The notes under the pieces: generated by a model
Seen by the model: only the letters and a program-made list of their open reading frames with translations
Told to the model about the DNA's origin: nothing
Databases searched by the model: none
Made by a program: the position numbers and the translations under genes
Part shown: positions 12,365 to 20,816 of the stretch, one piece after another
Numbering within the stretch: position 1 is the stretch's first letter
Layout: the number at the start of each line of letters is the position of its first letter
IMG/VR virus record: IMGVR_UViG_3300005253_000539
Coordinates: 1 to 26,427 of that record
DNA length: 26,427 nt
Origin: a virus
Reading direction: 5' to 3' (one strand)

Positions 12365-14150
12365 CCGCGAAATCTCCTGTGTTTTGTGAAATCCAAGCGT
12401 AAGATTCCAAATCAGCGGCCGGCGCGGCCCCAAAATCGGCCAATGAATCAGGCCCTATGAAACCATACCTAGTTGAAAACTGATAACGCTGCGCCTCATA
12501 GGAAAACGATCCATCCGGCAGTTCTTCGACTTGCAAAACCTGGTGCCGTTTTGCCTCGGCCGCTCCGGTAACGTCGGCCAGTAATCGGGTTTCAATAGTG
12601 AAAACATCTCCTGTGACGAGTGAGGCATCTTTTGCGCCTAGCCGAAACGAGATATCTTGTGGTGTGTCTTTATAGGATGCCAGCATTCGTGCGGCAAGCT
12701 GTAACGCTTGAGCACGGTTCGCCGCGCCAAGCCACCGGGCAAATATTTTCGAGGTTCGCACGTCCCCAAATTTATCGCTTGTTTCCGCATCAGCGTCAAT
12801 AGCGGTGACGGATTGCGCGAAATCTTCCTCGCCTGGAACATCGACAACGGCATTTCGCACGTCGAAATGAACCACCACGCGAGTCAGCCGTTCATCATGC
12901 CTGTCCTGAATTTTTGTGCTGTTTTGGATGAGATGCGCATCATCGGTCAAGGCCGTTTCAGCGGACGAGGGCCGAACCGCCCTGAGTTTTATTTCCTGAT
13001 CGATATCATCCCACCATAGATATAAAAGGGATTGCTGGCATAGTTCGTTGAGGAGTTTGCGAACGCCGGTAGGCTTCCATATCACGGTCGAAAATCTATG
13101 GGAGGACAGCCATGTTCCGACTTCATCCTGCCAATCAGAAAACGGAATGAATGACGGGTCAATCCCGACAAAGTCTTGCAAGAGGTCTTGGATGATCGAA
13201 TCGACGCGAATGCTTGTGAAGCGGAGGGCCTGTTGTACCAGGTCATCTTCTTTATGTTCCTCCGCTACGGTTCCGTCCACGCCACGAGCAGTCAAGGTGA
13301 GATCATCCCCAACCCGTGTGAAAGTAATTGATTCCGAGCCAATCAGTATCGTGCCGGATGCGTCATATTCATCATCCCCGACGCCAGCGGGAATCAGAGT
13401 TGCGGAGCCATCAGCGTCGGTAATATCGCCGTCAAGGCGGCCCGAAGTCGGAATGGGAACGAGAGTCCGGTCATTATCGGCCAGCTTGAGCATATCCTTG
13501 GCTATGATCTTGAACGCGCCGGCAGCGTCCGGGCCTTCCCATCGTTCCATGATATAGGTGCGGCGGCGGAGATTCGCGATAACCTCAGCCGAGGTATACG
13601 CGGGCTGTTGTTCCGGGGTTTTATCGAAATCCCAAGGGAGATAGCCGGTCAATATGTGCATCAGCCGACCGGAATAAAACGGGTTTCTTGATCGCAGTTT
13701 AGCGAAAAATGTTCCGAGTTCAAAAGGTGTGTACGTTTCGCCTGTTGCCGATGCCGTACCGGCCGGCCGTTCATCTACATATTTATCGATGCCGCGGTCA
13801 TGGTGCGGATGGTCCAGGAATGTGGCAATAGCCGAGGCGCGCTTGCCCAGCGTGCGACCCGGGTCGATCATTGTCGGGGAAAGTTCGATGCCGCGGAGCG
13901 ATGGAATGGCGTCAAAATCGCGCGGGAGTCCTTCTATCGGATCGCAAAATCGATAGGTCTTGTCCGCTGGATCGTAATTGTCGGGATCTTGGCAGGTTTC
14001 GCGGGTGTTGAAACATTTGCGATCGCCGGTAGTTCCGAGCACGGCAACGCAAGGCGAGGTCGCATAGATCAGGGAACAAAAATCGAGGTCGATTTCAACA
14101 CATCTGAAAAGTCGGCGTCCGGCCTTTGTTCTGGCTGTGTCCCAAGCCAT
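12336..14150 (-). CDS. Tail hub / baseplate protein with N-terminal Cys cluster
   Basis: A 604-residue protein starting at ATG 14150; AGGA of the site overlaps the upstream stop. The N-terminal 70 residues carry six cysteines (C17, C25, C34, C46, C53, C69) around LGTTGDRKCFNTRETCQDPDNY, typical of siphophage tail hub proteins. A beta-rich middle (GTILIGSESITFTRVGDDLTLTARGVDGT) and a domain with LLYLWWDDIDQEIKLRAVRP follow, then a C-terminal part ending FADGTDAYRIL. Position after the distal tail and fibre genes supports the central tail hub that closes the tube and holds fibres. The cysteines could bind metal or an iron-sulfur cluster, as in lambda gpL; this is inferred. Confidence 0.7.
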   Translation of the reverse strand: MAWDTARTKAGRRLFRCVEIDLDFCSLIYATSPCVAVLGTTGDRKCFNTRETCQDPDNYDPADKTYRFCDPIEGLPRDFDAIPSLRGIELSPTMIDPGRTLGKRASAIATFLDHPHHDRGIDKYVDERPAGTASATGETYTPFELGTFFAKLRSRNPFYSGRLMHILTGYLPWDFDKTPEQQPAYTSAEVIANLRRRTYIMERWEGPDAAGAFKIIAKDMLKLADNDRTLVPIPTSGRLDGDITDADGSATLIPAGVGDDEYDASGTILIGSESITFTRVGDDLTLTARGVDGTVAEEHKEDDLVQQALRFTSIRVDSIIQDLLQDFVGIDPSFIPFSDWQDEVGTWLSSHRFSTVIWKPTGVRKLLNELCQQSLLYLWWDDIDQEIKLRAVRPSSAETALTDDAHLIQNSTKIQDRHDERLTRVVVHFDVRNAVVDVPGEEDFAQSVTAIDADAETSDKFGDVRTSKIFARWLGAANRAQALQLAARMLASYKDTPQDISFRLGAKDASLVTGDVFTIETRLLADVTGAAEAKRHQVLQVEELPDGSFSYEAQRYQFSTRYGFIGPDSLADFGAAPAADLESYAWISQNTGDFADGTDAYRIL

Positions 14151-14156
14151 ACGATC

Positions 14157-14432
14157 CTATTTCAATGCGGCGTTTTCCGGCGATTCATTCCAAAGCCGTT
14201 CATTGAATGCCGAGCGGGCCTGGGCTTCGGTTTCCGCCTTGGCTTTGGCCTTCAATTCCGCCGCCGTAAATTCGGGCTCGGGGGTATTGTTTTCTGATAA
14301 CCATTGATTGAAAGCAGGTTCAAGATTGCTTTTGCCATTCAAACGGAAACTGGTCCCTCGCACGTCTCCATTAGGTTGGAGTTCGCGCAAGATAACAACT
14401 TGATTATTGTCTCCAAATTTATACTTTTTCAT
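14157..14432 (-). CDS. Small tail-module protein, possible fibre accessory
   Basis: A 91-residue protein with its ATG overlapping the fibre gene's stop (TAATG). The N-terminal half is beta-rich (KYKFGDNNQVVILRELQPNGDVRGTSFRL); the C-terminal half is a helix rich in Ala, Glu and Lys (FTAAELKAKAKAETEAQARSAF). Its position directly after the fibre gene recalls tail fibre assembly chaperones, but there is no family motif to confirm it. Function is unknown. Confidence 0.6.
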   Translation of the reverse strand: MKKYKFGDNNQVVILRELQPNGDVRGTSFRLNGKSNLEPAFNQWLSENNTPEPEFTAAELKAKAKAETEAQARSAFNERLWNESPENAALK

Positions 14433-15682
14433 TACAACTCGCAGGCAAGAGTTAAAACGGCTGCATCCGTTTCATCTTGTATAAGTTCCCCCGCATTCCC
14501 AACTGTAAAAGGAGTGCCGGTGACCGTACAAAGTAAGGTGACGGCTTCGGATGAATCGCCAACAGAGGATAATGCAATAACAGTCATTTCCGAAGTCGCT
14601 CCCCCCGCATAACCATCAAAGTGTGTCACGTCAGAAACAACTACGGTTACGGCTGTTGGATCATGCATCCCCCGCACATCTACGGGGCAAGCAATACGTG
14701 CAGTCGTGTCACACTGTCCGAGAAGAAATCTCGCACCTGTGTTGGATTTAACATCCATTACGCGGGTATATCGCCTGCAAAGCTCCAACTCCAATACATA
14801 AGGCCGATGCTCAAACGGTGGGGCTTCCGGCCCTTTCACTAAAAGAAGTTCGGCGGCCTCAAAAAACCTGGTGGTAACTGAACCACAATCAAGTTCGATT
14901 TCAATTTCAATGCCGCGCTCCGGGTTGTCACTACTGAAATCAATGGCCTCGAATACAATGCGCGTGACCGCTAGATTCGCAACGCTGAAAACCTTGTTTG
15001 CGATATCCGTGACGGCGCTAAATACATCCTCAACGTCAGCATCACGGATGTAAATAGTCACATTATTTACTCCAACGTCGTGATAGACCTCAACGGCGAA
15101 TGATCCAAGACCACCTTTTAATTGTACTGCGTCCTTCGCCTCGCAACGATACAGGAAGGACATTTTGCCGCCGGCCCCGATAGTAACACCCCCAAACCTG
15201 AAAGCAAAACCAGTGCTTCCCGGATTGGCGTTTGAAACCGCTGCATACTCCCCGGCCGACGCGGTTCCTGTAATGAATCCCTGTAACCTATCCCCTTGGC
15301 CAAATCCTGCGTTCGCTTTGCCCAAGTCAATCGCCGTGGCGGCAATGTTACTGTCACGCTGTTGCACTCTTGCTGTCGGATTGATGATAAGGTTTTCTCG
15401 CGCGGATTGTGCAATAAGCTGAAAATCTTCCCAAACGCGCGTGACGGAATTAAATTCGATTGAAATTTGCAGCCGGCCAGGCGCGGCATAAACTCTGAAT
15501 TGACCGTTCGCGTCAGCGTTGAATGGATTGGATTCCCCCGATGCCCCAAGCCGATCTTCAAAAAGTGAAACCAGGGCTCCGCTTGCAGCATCGCGGATCG
15601 TGACTTCGGCGGATGCTCCAATGCCAATGGACGAGGTTCCGCTTAAAACCGTATCTTGTATTACTTCGTAAGTGACCGTCAT
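14432..15682 (-). CDS. Tail fibre / receptor-binding protein
   Basis: A 416-residue protein starting at ATG 15682. Residues ~20-75 form a small beta domain (TIRDAASGALVSLFEDRLGASG, NPFNADANGQFRVYAAPGRLQISI) that recurs at the N-terminus of phage fibres. Residues ~95-280 form a jelly-roll-like segment opening ENLIINPTARVQQR and resembling fibre carbohydrate-binding domains. Around residue 300, EHRPYVLELELCRRYTRV matches the LELCRRY element common near fibre C-termini. It is likely to recognise the host surface. It lies between the distal tail protein and the hub. Confidence 0.75.
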   Translation of the reverse strand: MTVTYEVIQDTVLSGTSSIGIGASAEVTIRDAASGALVSLFEDRLGASGESNPFNADANGQFRVYAAPGRLQISIEFNSVTRVWEDFQLIAQSARENLIINPTARVQQRDSNIAATAIDLGKANAGFGQGDRLQGFITGTASAGEYAAVSNANPGSTGFAFRFGGVTIGAGGKMSFLYRCEAKDAVQLKGGLGSFAVEVYHDVGVNNVTIYIRDADVEDVFSAVTDIANKVFSVANLAVTRIVFEAIDFSSDNPERGIEIEIELDCGSVTTRFFEAAELLLVKGPEAPPFEHRPYVLELELCRRYTRVMDVKSNTGARFLLGQCDTTARIACPVDVRGMHDPTAVTVVVSDVTHFDGYAGGATSEMTVIALSSVGDSSEAVTLLCTVTGTPFTVGNAGELIQDETDAAVLTLACEL

Positions 15683-15695
15683 GTTTCCGCTCCGG

Positions 15696-16529
15696 TTAAG
15701 TCACGATACCACGGGCTTTCAATGAAATCCCGCCATACACGTTACTATCATATTGTGCCGATGGTTGCGATTCCGTCCATCCGTAAAATACTTCGGGGGC
15801 TGCGACTCCGCCGATGGCCGCCAGGTCACGAGCGGCAAAGAAAAATCCTCGCAATTCGAGCAGACGCACGGTATCTTCCCACTCGTTCCTGATCCAATCC
15901 ATATCAACGGCGCTGATTTGCAAGCTGAGTTGTGCTCCTTCCGCAAGCAGGGACTTCCCAAGGAAAGCGCCACCGTCGGCGACTTCATTGACGTATCTGT
16001 TCAGTCTGGACAGATTGGGCGGAGACCAGGGGCCCAAGAGCGGGGCGTTGAGTTTGAGTATCTGCCCAAAATGCACAACGCCAATGGATACCGCGCCCGT
16101 CGAAACAATCAAGAGCCGATGATCCGCGGCGAACGTGTCATCGTACAGAATCATCAATGGAGAAGAATCGGCCGGCATAAACTCGCTGGAGGAGTCAGAC
16201 CACGTGGCGCCTCCGTCCGTCGAATGCTGCATTTTTACGGTTCCGGCGTGCTGGTGTAGGTTGTGAGCTGCGATCGCTACGTAATTGGAAACCTTCGCCC
16301 CATTGCTCATACTGACCCGGAGCCAGTGTGTTCCACTCGTGCCAGGGCGCCAAAAATCGAAAGTGAACCCTTCCGCATATCCGTTTTCTTTTTCGCCGCC
16401 CGTTGTCTCGGCGCTGACTGAGACCGCCGCATCAGCTTCGCGCAATAGACTATGGACGCCGATGCGCGGATCGAATGTATCACGGTCAGCGGCGACTACA
16501 ATCGAATGTGAGTCGATGAATAGGCTCAT
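15696..16529 (-). CDS. Distal tail protein-like
   Basis: A 277-residue protein directly downstream of the tape-measure gene, whose stop it overlaps. The position (tape measure, this gene, then fibre and hub) is that of the distal tail (Dit) protein in siphophages. The sequence has a beta-rich N-terminal half (discoidin-like WLRVSMSNGAKVSNYVAIAAHNL, then VKMQHSTDGGATW) and a second part with LGPWSPPNLSRLNRY and GYVT-type closing strands. The assignment depends on order and fold impression, not on a diagnostic motif. Confidence 0.65.
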   Translation of the reverse strand: MSLFIDSHSIVVAADRDTFDPRIGVHSLLREADAAVSVSAETTGGEKENGYAEGFTFDFWRPGTSGTHWLRVSMSNGAKVSNYVAIAAHNLHQHAGTVKMQHSTDGGATWSDSSSEFMPADSSPLMILYDDTFAADHRLLIVSTGAVSIGVVHFGQILKLNAPLLGPWSPPNLSRLNRYVNEVADGGAFLGKSLLAEGAQLSLQISAVDMDWIRNEWEDTVRLLELRGFFFAARDLAAIGGVAAPEVFYGWTESQPSAQYDSNVYGGISLKARGIVT

Positions 16530-18943
16530 CCGACTACCTGCAGCAAGGGGAATGTGGAATCATCGGAAATTTCTTCCCGGATCGCTGAAAGGAGGCTCCG
16601 AATTTGGCGTTTTGAATATGTGGTGCTGTCGTCGCCGTTCAATTGGATTGTGACTTGGCTTCGCGCTGGCAGGACTGTTTCGCCCGCCTGGAGCAGCGCG
16701 AGGCCTTCATTCGGTGCCATGCCAGGGAGTCGGGCAAGGTCGTTTGCATGGAGTGGGCCGCCGCTTCCGCCATGGAAACCGAATGCGCCCAATATGGTGC
16801 CACCGATTCCACCGCCACCGAAAGGATTAAAAGCCTCGATTATTTTGCCGAGTGTTTCCAGCGGGCCGACAAGTGCTTTTAGGGCTTCATCAACATGCTT
16901 TAGAATGCCTGTCAGGAGTTTTATTTGAATAACGAGCGGCTTGAGATACAGTGCTAACATTTTTCCTATGTGTTCAAAAACAGGTTGAAGTTCCACGAGG
17001 AGCGGTATTAACGCCTCAAGGGATGGGGCGATTGCCTCTGCGATCGGGGCTAGTAATTTTGCGAGAGTTTCGTTTAATCCGTCAACGGCCGCCGCGAATC
17101 TCTCATTTTGCATCAAAAGGCTGAATACTAGCTGTCCGGCAGCAACGGCTGCCGCTGGACCGCTAGCCGTGGCGGCGGCGGCTAATCCGGCGACATTGCC
17201 TGCGGCCGTGGCCTGAGACGCGCTTTTTCCTGCTTCTATTGCAATATTTGCGGCTGTTGTAAATGCGCGTTCAAATTCGCTTATCAAGGTATCAGCAAAA
17301 TTGGCGAAAGCCATTCCAAGTTGTCCCATCGCGCGCAAACCGGCATTTACAAGACCGGCAAATGCTTGTTCCGTGTCTGATAAAGCGTCGGTTATTCTTG
17401 GCACTGCCATGGCTGCCTTGCTCACTTCAAACTCAACGTCCGCCATTGCTAAGGCTGCGCGGCGGGCAACAAAATCAGTCTCTTCTAGAGCGCGATTCAT
17501 ATCATTAAGGCCGCGCTCCGCTTCCTCCACCGCGTCCGTTAGCGCCCCAACTCCGGTCCTGATAAATTCCCTGGTTGCCTCGGCAGTCTCCTTTGTTCTC
17601 TCGGTAACTTTCTTTATTGCCTCGGCAGTCTCCTTTGTTCTGACTCCCAGCACGGCGTAGTCATTTGCTATGGTTTTAGTTACTCCGACAAGTTTGAATG
17701 TCGCAATGAGTAAAGCTTTATATTGCGCTTCAAGTTTGGATGATAAATCGATCGTAATGCCAAGAAATTTCAAACGGCTTTCGTTTCTTTTCGCGGCCCT
17801 GATTTCCGCTTTCAGCCAGAGGAGGCGCTGTTGTTCAAATCCATTTGTCAACTCGCGGAGCACGCACGAAAAACCCTCAACCCAATCCGTCACAAGGGAA
17901 AGCATGCCGGAATTCGCGACCGTAAGTTCCAGTTCTTCAAATGCAGATTTAAGGTTTCTGAGTTCGCCAGTCAATCCCTTCATTTGTACGTCGGCGACTT
18001 CCTTCGCTCGGTCGCCGCTTTCTACGACCACCTTTGTAAAATTAACTAGGGCACCGGAACCTTGTTTAAGCACGGCGACCATCGCAGGGCCTGCACGCTG
18101 GCCGAAGATTTCCATTATTTCCTCAGTTCTCGCGCCGCTTGTCTCTAATTGCTTCATAATTTCAACGAGTGAAACCATGTTTCCTTTGGCATCAAAGACG
18201 TTGATCCCGAGTTCCCTCATGAGCGTAGCGTTCTGCGTTGTCGGTGTCGCCAAGCGCACCAACGCACCGCGTAGCGCGGTTCCTGCGAGGGTCGCCTGGA
18301 AACCAGCATTCCCCATAAGTCCCACAAAAGCGGCCGCTTCTTCAAATTTAATTCCGAAACCCGACGCAACGGGGCCTGCCAATTTCATCGCCTCGCCCAA
18401 TTGCACAAGATTGGTATTCGATCCGGTGAATGTTGCGGTCAGGATGTCTGTTGTCCGTGTCGTTTCCTCAACCCCTCGGCCATAGCCTTTCATTATGTTG
18501 GTGAGAATGTCGGCGCTCTGCGCAAGTTCTATCTGCCCGGCGGCGGCAAGGTTGAGGGTTGCTGGCATCTGCGCGAGAATTTCGTTTGCGCTCGCGCCGG
18601 CCTGGGCTAGAAACCCCATGGCATCAGCCGCCTGGGATGCTGAGAATTGAGTCGTTCCGCCGAGCTGCCGCGCCTGCTCCTCGAGAGCTTTGAATTCGTC
18701 GCCGGTTGCACTCGTAAGCGCCTGGACGCGATTCATTCCCGATTCAAAATTGGCGGCCGTTTTCAGGATATGTGCGCCAAGGGCGGCAAGGGGGAGCCCG
18801 AACGTAGTTGTAATTTCCCGGCCGACCTTTCGGAATCGGGTTGCGAGGCTTTGCGCCGATCGCTTGCCCTTTGCAACGCCGGCTTCAAATTGTTTGGAAT
18901 CCGTCGATATTATTAGAACAGCGCGGCCGAGAGTTTCAGACAT
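16526..18943 (-). CDS. Tail tape-measure protein
   Basis: An 805-residue protein starting at ATG 18943, seven bases after GGAGG; the frame continues five codons upstream without a better site. The N-terminal ~330 residues match phage tape-measure proteins: FRKVGREITTTFGLPLAALG, FESGMNRVQALTSATGDEFKALEEQARQLGGTTQFSASQAADAMGFLA in family order, then FGIKFEEAAAFVGLMGNAG and FGQRAGPAMVAVL. A coiled-coil middle includes RTKETAEA repeated twice. Hydrophobic segments (VAGLAAAATASGPAAAVAAGQLVF region) follow, then a Gly-rich GFHGGSGGPLHANDLARLPGM stretch and a C-terminal tail. It sets tail length and reaches the host membrane during injection. Confidence 0.93.
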   Translation of the reverse strand: MSETLGRAVLIISTDSKQFEAGVAKGKRSAQSLATRFRKVGREITTTFGLPLAALGAHILKTAANFESGMNRVQALTSATGDEFKALEEQARQLGGTTQFSASQAADAMGFLAQAGASANEILAQMPATLNLAAAGQIELAQSADILTNIMKGYGRGVEETTRTTDILTATFTGSNTNLVQLGEAMKLAGPVASGFGIKFEEAAAFVGLMGNAGFQATLAGTALRGALVRLATPTTQNATLMRELGINVFDAKGNMVSLVEIMKQLETSGARTEEIMEIFGQRAGPAMVAVLKQGSGALVNFTKVVVESGDRAKEVADVQMKGLTGELRNLKSAFEELELTVANSGMLSLVTDWVEGFSCVLRELTNGFEQQRLLWLKAEIRAAKRNESRLKFLGITIDLSSKLEAQYKALLIATFKLVGVTKTIANDYAVLGVRTKETAEAIKKVTERTKETAEATREFIRTGVGALTDAVEEAERGLNDMNRALEETDFVARRAALAMADVEFEVSKAAMAVPRITDALSDTEQAFAGLVNAGLRAMGQLGMAFANFADTLISEFERAFTTAANIAIEAGKSASQATAAGNVAGLAAAATASGPAAAVAAGQLVFSLLMQNERFAAAVDGLNETLAKLLAPIAEAIAPSLEALIPLLVELQPVFEHIGKMLALYLKPLVIQIKLLTGILKHVDEALKALVGPLETLGKIIEAFNPFGGGGIGGTILGAFGFHGGSGGPLHANDLARLPGMAPNEGLALLQAGETVLPARSQVTIQLNGDDSTTYSKRQIRSLLSAIREEISDDSTFPLLQVVG

Positions 18944-19178
18944 TCGGGTCCTCCACAACTATTCCTATGCCGTGCATTGCGGCAACGTCTGCCGTCGACA
19001 GTCCTCGGACGGTGTTACTCGAACCGGCGCGGCGTTCCCAGCGGCGGATAATTTCTTTCGCTTGGTGTTTTTTCATGGATCCCGAGCCCAAGGCAAAGGC
19101 CGTTGCCCTTGACAACGATTCCCGAGCTTCAATTTTCGGCATGTTTTCCATATAGGCGTCGAGTAGCCAATGGGGCAT
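18936..19178 (-). CDS. Tail assembly chaperone extension (GT-type), read by -1 frameshift
   Basis: The ATG-initiated frame is 80 residues, but there is no ribosome-binding site before ATG 19178. The same frame stays open upstream to the slippery site at 19298-19304. The upstream part reads RGDPFRRWISDTIPGLQRF and YGGEVDAWLT, running directly into MPHWLLDAYMENMPKIEARES, which is the kind of sequence found in siphophage chaperone fusions. A ribosome slipping by -1 in the upstream gene would make a protein of about 222 residues (101 codons of the upstream frame, the slip codon, and 120 codons here). The lambda gpG/gpGT pair is the model. It ends eight bases inside the tape-measure start. Confidence 0.8.
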   Translation of the reverse strand: MPHWLLDAYMENMPKIEARESLSRATAFALGSGSMKKHQAKEIIRRWERRAGSSNTVRGLSTADVAAMHGIGIVVEDPNV

Positions 19179-19180
19179 GG

Positions 19181-19603
19181 TCAGCCAGGCGTCGACTTCA
19201 CCGCCGTAGAATCTTTGGAGCCCAGGGATTGTGTCGCTGATCCATCTTCGGAAGGGGTCGCCTCGCTCGGTTCCGCGCCTTGCGCCCCGCTGAATGCCAA
19301 AAAATAGGCGTTGGTTATCCTCATACGCGCGCCGGGCCGGAGCTTGGCCTTGACATCTTTGGGGATGGTGCCTGCGATGCGTTCAAATAGTTCGTCAACG
19401 ACCTTACTGAGTTCTTCCGCGGCGGGTTCCGAAAGCTCGTCCTCGGCCAGTATCTTCAGGGTCCGCCGCCCGAGGGATTGAATTTTATGCTGGTCGATGA
19501 CGCTGAAGGAGTCGAAATCTGTAAGGGCATATATCGTGCCGTCGATTATAACGGTTTCGGCGTTGCCCGCGCTGTCAAGATCCAGAAGTGGGTTCTGAGC
19601 CAT
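19181..19603 (-). CDS. Tail assembly chaperone (G-type)
   Basis: A 140-residue protein starting at ATG 19603 with AAGGGGA six bases upstream. It opens MAQNPLLDLDSAGNAETVIIDGTIYALTDFDSF in sequence order, then a helical region (QHKIQSLGRRTLKILAEDE and ELSKVVDELFERI), ending in a low-complexity tail rich in Ser, Glu and Ala. That tail is what remains when the ribosome does not shift frame. Its position between tail tube and tape measure identifies it as the chaperone that coats the tape measure before tube assembly. The slippery heptamer lies at codons 100-102. Confidence 0.82.
   Translation of the reverse strand: MAQNPLLDLDSAGNAETVIIDGTIYALTDFDSFSVIDQHKIQSLGRRTLKILAEDELSEPAAEELSKVVDELFERIAGTIPKDVKAKLRPGARMRITNAYFLAFSGAQGAEPSEATPSEDGSATQSLGSKDSTAVKSTPG
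19298..19304 (-). promoter_or_regulatory. Programmed -1 frameshift site (TTTTTTG)
   Basis: On the minus strand the zero frame reads TAT TTT TTG, so the heptamer T_TTT_TTG has the canonical X_XXY_YYZ phase. Both P- and A-site tRNAs can re-pair on TTT TTT after a -1 shift. The -1 frame then runs without a stop for 120 codons to 18939. Confidence 0.8.
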
Positions 19604-19784
19604 GGGGTTCCCCTTCGCTCTCAATGTGGAATGCGATCCCGAGGGATTCACATTGAATACGGAGCGTTTCAAGTTGCTCCATGCGTTCCCGGAGTGCTCT
19701 GCGATGCAATCCGATTTCGCGTTTGTGATATTTCGCCGCCTTCCTGGTCGAGTGGACGGCGGCGTTCAATTCGACAGGATTCAT
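19575..19784 (-). CDS. Small helical protein between tail tube and chaperone genes
   Basis: A 69-residue protein starting two bases after the tail tube stop (TAGGGATG). It overlaps the chaperone start by 29 bases. It is a basic helix (STRKAAKYHKREIGLHRRALRERMEQLETLRIQCESLGI) with a polar tail. The ribosome-binding site is poor, so translation is probably coupled to the tube gene. Family unknown; it could be a minor assembly factor. The short length and overlap keep confidence moderate. Confidence 0.55.
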   Translation of the reverse strand: MNPVELNAAVHSTRKAAKYHKREIGLHRRALRERMEQLETLRIQCESLGIAFHIESEGEPHGSEPTSGS

Positions 19785-19786
19785 CC

Positions 19787-20368
19787 CTAGTTCTGGAACT
19801 GCGTTACAATATTGCCAAAGCGGGCACCGTCGGTCGCGGCGTTGAGATCGATCATGCCGCGAAAGACGAGGGCCAGGCCCGCGGGGGCTCCTTTTGTGAA
19901 TATGACTTCGGGAGCCGAATCCTCGCGAACGCGCGGGATTTCAAATTGTATATTGTACGCACCATAAGGGCCCGCATCGTTTCCGCGTACCAATAGCGCG
20001 CGATAAGCGACATCTTGCCCCTGGTACATGGGGAGGCTTTTGTTATCGGAAGCCGTCGCCACTGTGCCGAAATTAAGCGCGCGAGCGTATTCCTCCAGGG
20101 TCAAATCGTGAAGCATGAAGGAAATCAGCAAATCTTCCTCGGTGCGGAATGATTTGACGGGACCGGTACTGCCAAGGGTGCGGATGTCCTCGATTGTTTC
20201 CGTGTGTTGTACCGTGACGCCTTCTTCTCCATAATTGGTATCGCCAAGGGTTCCGATGAGCACCCAATTCCCTACGGGGGGCTCAAGGGTAACTGCCGGA
20301 AAGGATTCACCGACTGGAGCGACGTAAACCTCAAACGGCGCGGCGATGATTTCGAAGGGAGCTGTCAT
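19787..20368 (-). CDS. Major tail tube protein
   Basis: A 193-residue beta-rich protein starting at ATG 20368 after AAGGAG. Features typical of siphophage tube proteins are an N-terminal strand region (FEVYVAPVGESFPAV), GNWVLIGTLGDTNYGEEGVTV, a helix-bearing part (DLTLEEYARALNFG) and closing strands (GLALVFRGMIDLNAATDGARFGNIV). The place between tail terminator and chaperone genes is diagnostic. It would polymerise as hexameric rings around the tape measure. Confidence 0.85.
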   Translation of the reverse strand: MTAPFEIIAAPFEVYVAPVGESFPAVTLEPPVGNWVLIGTLGDTNYGEEGVTVQHTETIEDIRTLGSTGPVKSFRTEEDLLISFMLHDLTLEEYARALNFGTVATASDNKSLPMYQGQDVAYRALLVRGNDAGPYGAYNIQFEIPRVREDSAPEVIFTKGAPAGLALVFRGMIDLNAATDGARFGNIVTQFQN

Positions 20369-20384
20369 TGCTTGTTCTCCTTGG

Positions 20385-20816
20385 TTATGCGGCCGCGCGT
20401 TCGTCGGCTAGAATTTGCCAGCTATTCCATTTCAAGGGCCAATCTGCGTCAGGGTCTCTCCCCGACATGGCGCCGCCGGCGGGACGGGCCCAATGAACTA
20501 GGACGCCTGCGATGACTTGCCTTTCGACTGCCCGGAGCGCCCCATATACCGCGCGGCGTACTTCCTCTGCTTCGTATAGTGTGCCACCATAGCAAAAAAC
20601 GTCAAGGCGTTGCGTTTCAAGCGGGAGCGTGCCTGTGGTGTACGATAACGGCGTCCCTCCAGCCGGAGAGATAACAACGGCCTTTCGCGGCATTGCATCG
20701 GTTTCGCTCCGCGGCAGCTCATCGCCAAAAACGCGGCCCTGGACTTCCGTTGTAGTGTCCGCGTCGGCTTTCAGTATTTCGATTATCGCTTTTCGAGCGT
20801 CAACGATTTGCGTCAT
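20385..20816 (-). CDS. Tail terminator / completion protein
   Basis: A 143-residue protein whose ATG overlaps the upstream stop as ATGA. It opens with a helix (DARKAIIEILKADADTT), then RVFGDELPR, PRKAVVISPAGG, TQRLDVFCYGG and a helix EAEEVRRAVYGALRAVERQVIAG, the layout of lambda gpU / DUF3168-like terminators. It would cap the tail tube end for joining to the head. The assignment rests on gene order plus fold pattern. Confidence 0.75.
   Translation of the reverse strand: MTQIVDARKAIIEILKADADTTTEVQGRVFGDELPRSETDAMPRKAVVISPAGGTPLSYTTGTLPLETQRLDVFCYGGTLYEAEEVRRAVYGALRAVERQVIAGVLVHWARPAGGAMSGRDPDADWPLKWNSWQILADERAAA

Noticed and set aside
17670-18485. A 271-codon plus-strand open frame
   Set aside because: It lies wholly antisense to the tape-measure gene, has no ribosome-binding site, and its Ser/Pro-rich translation mirrors the codon pattern of the real gene.
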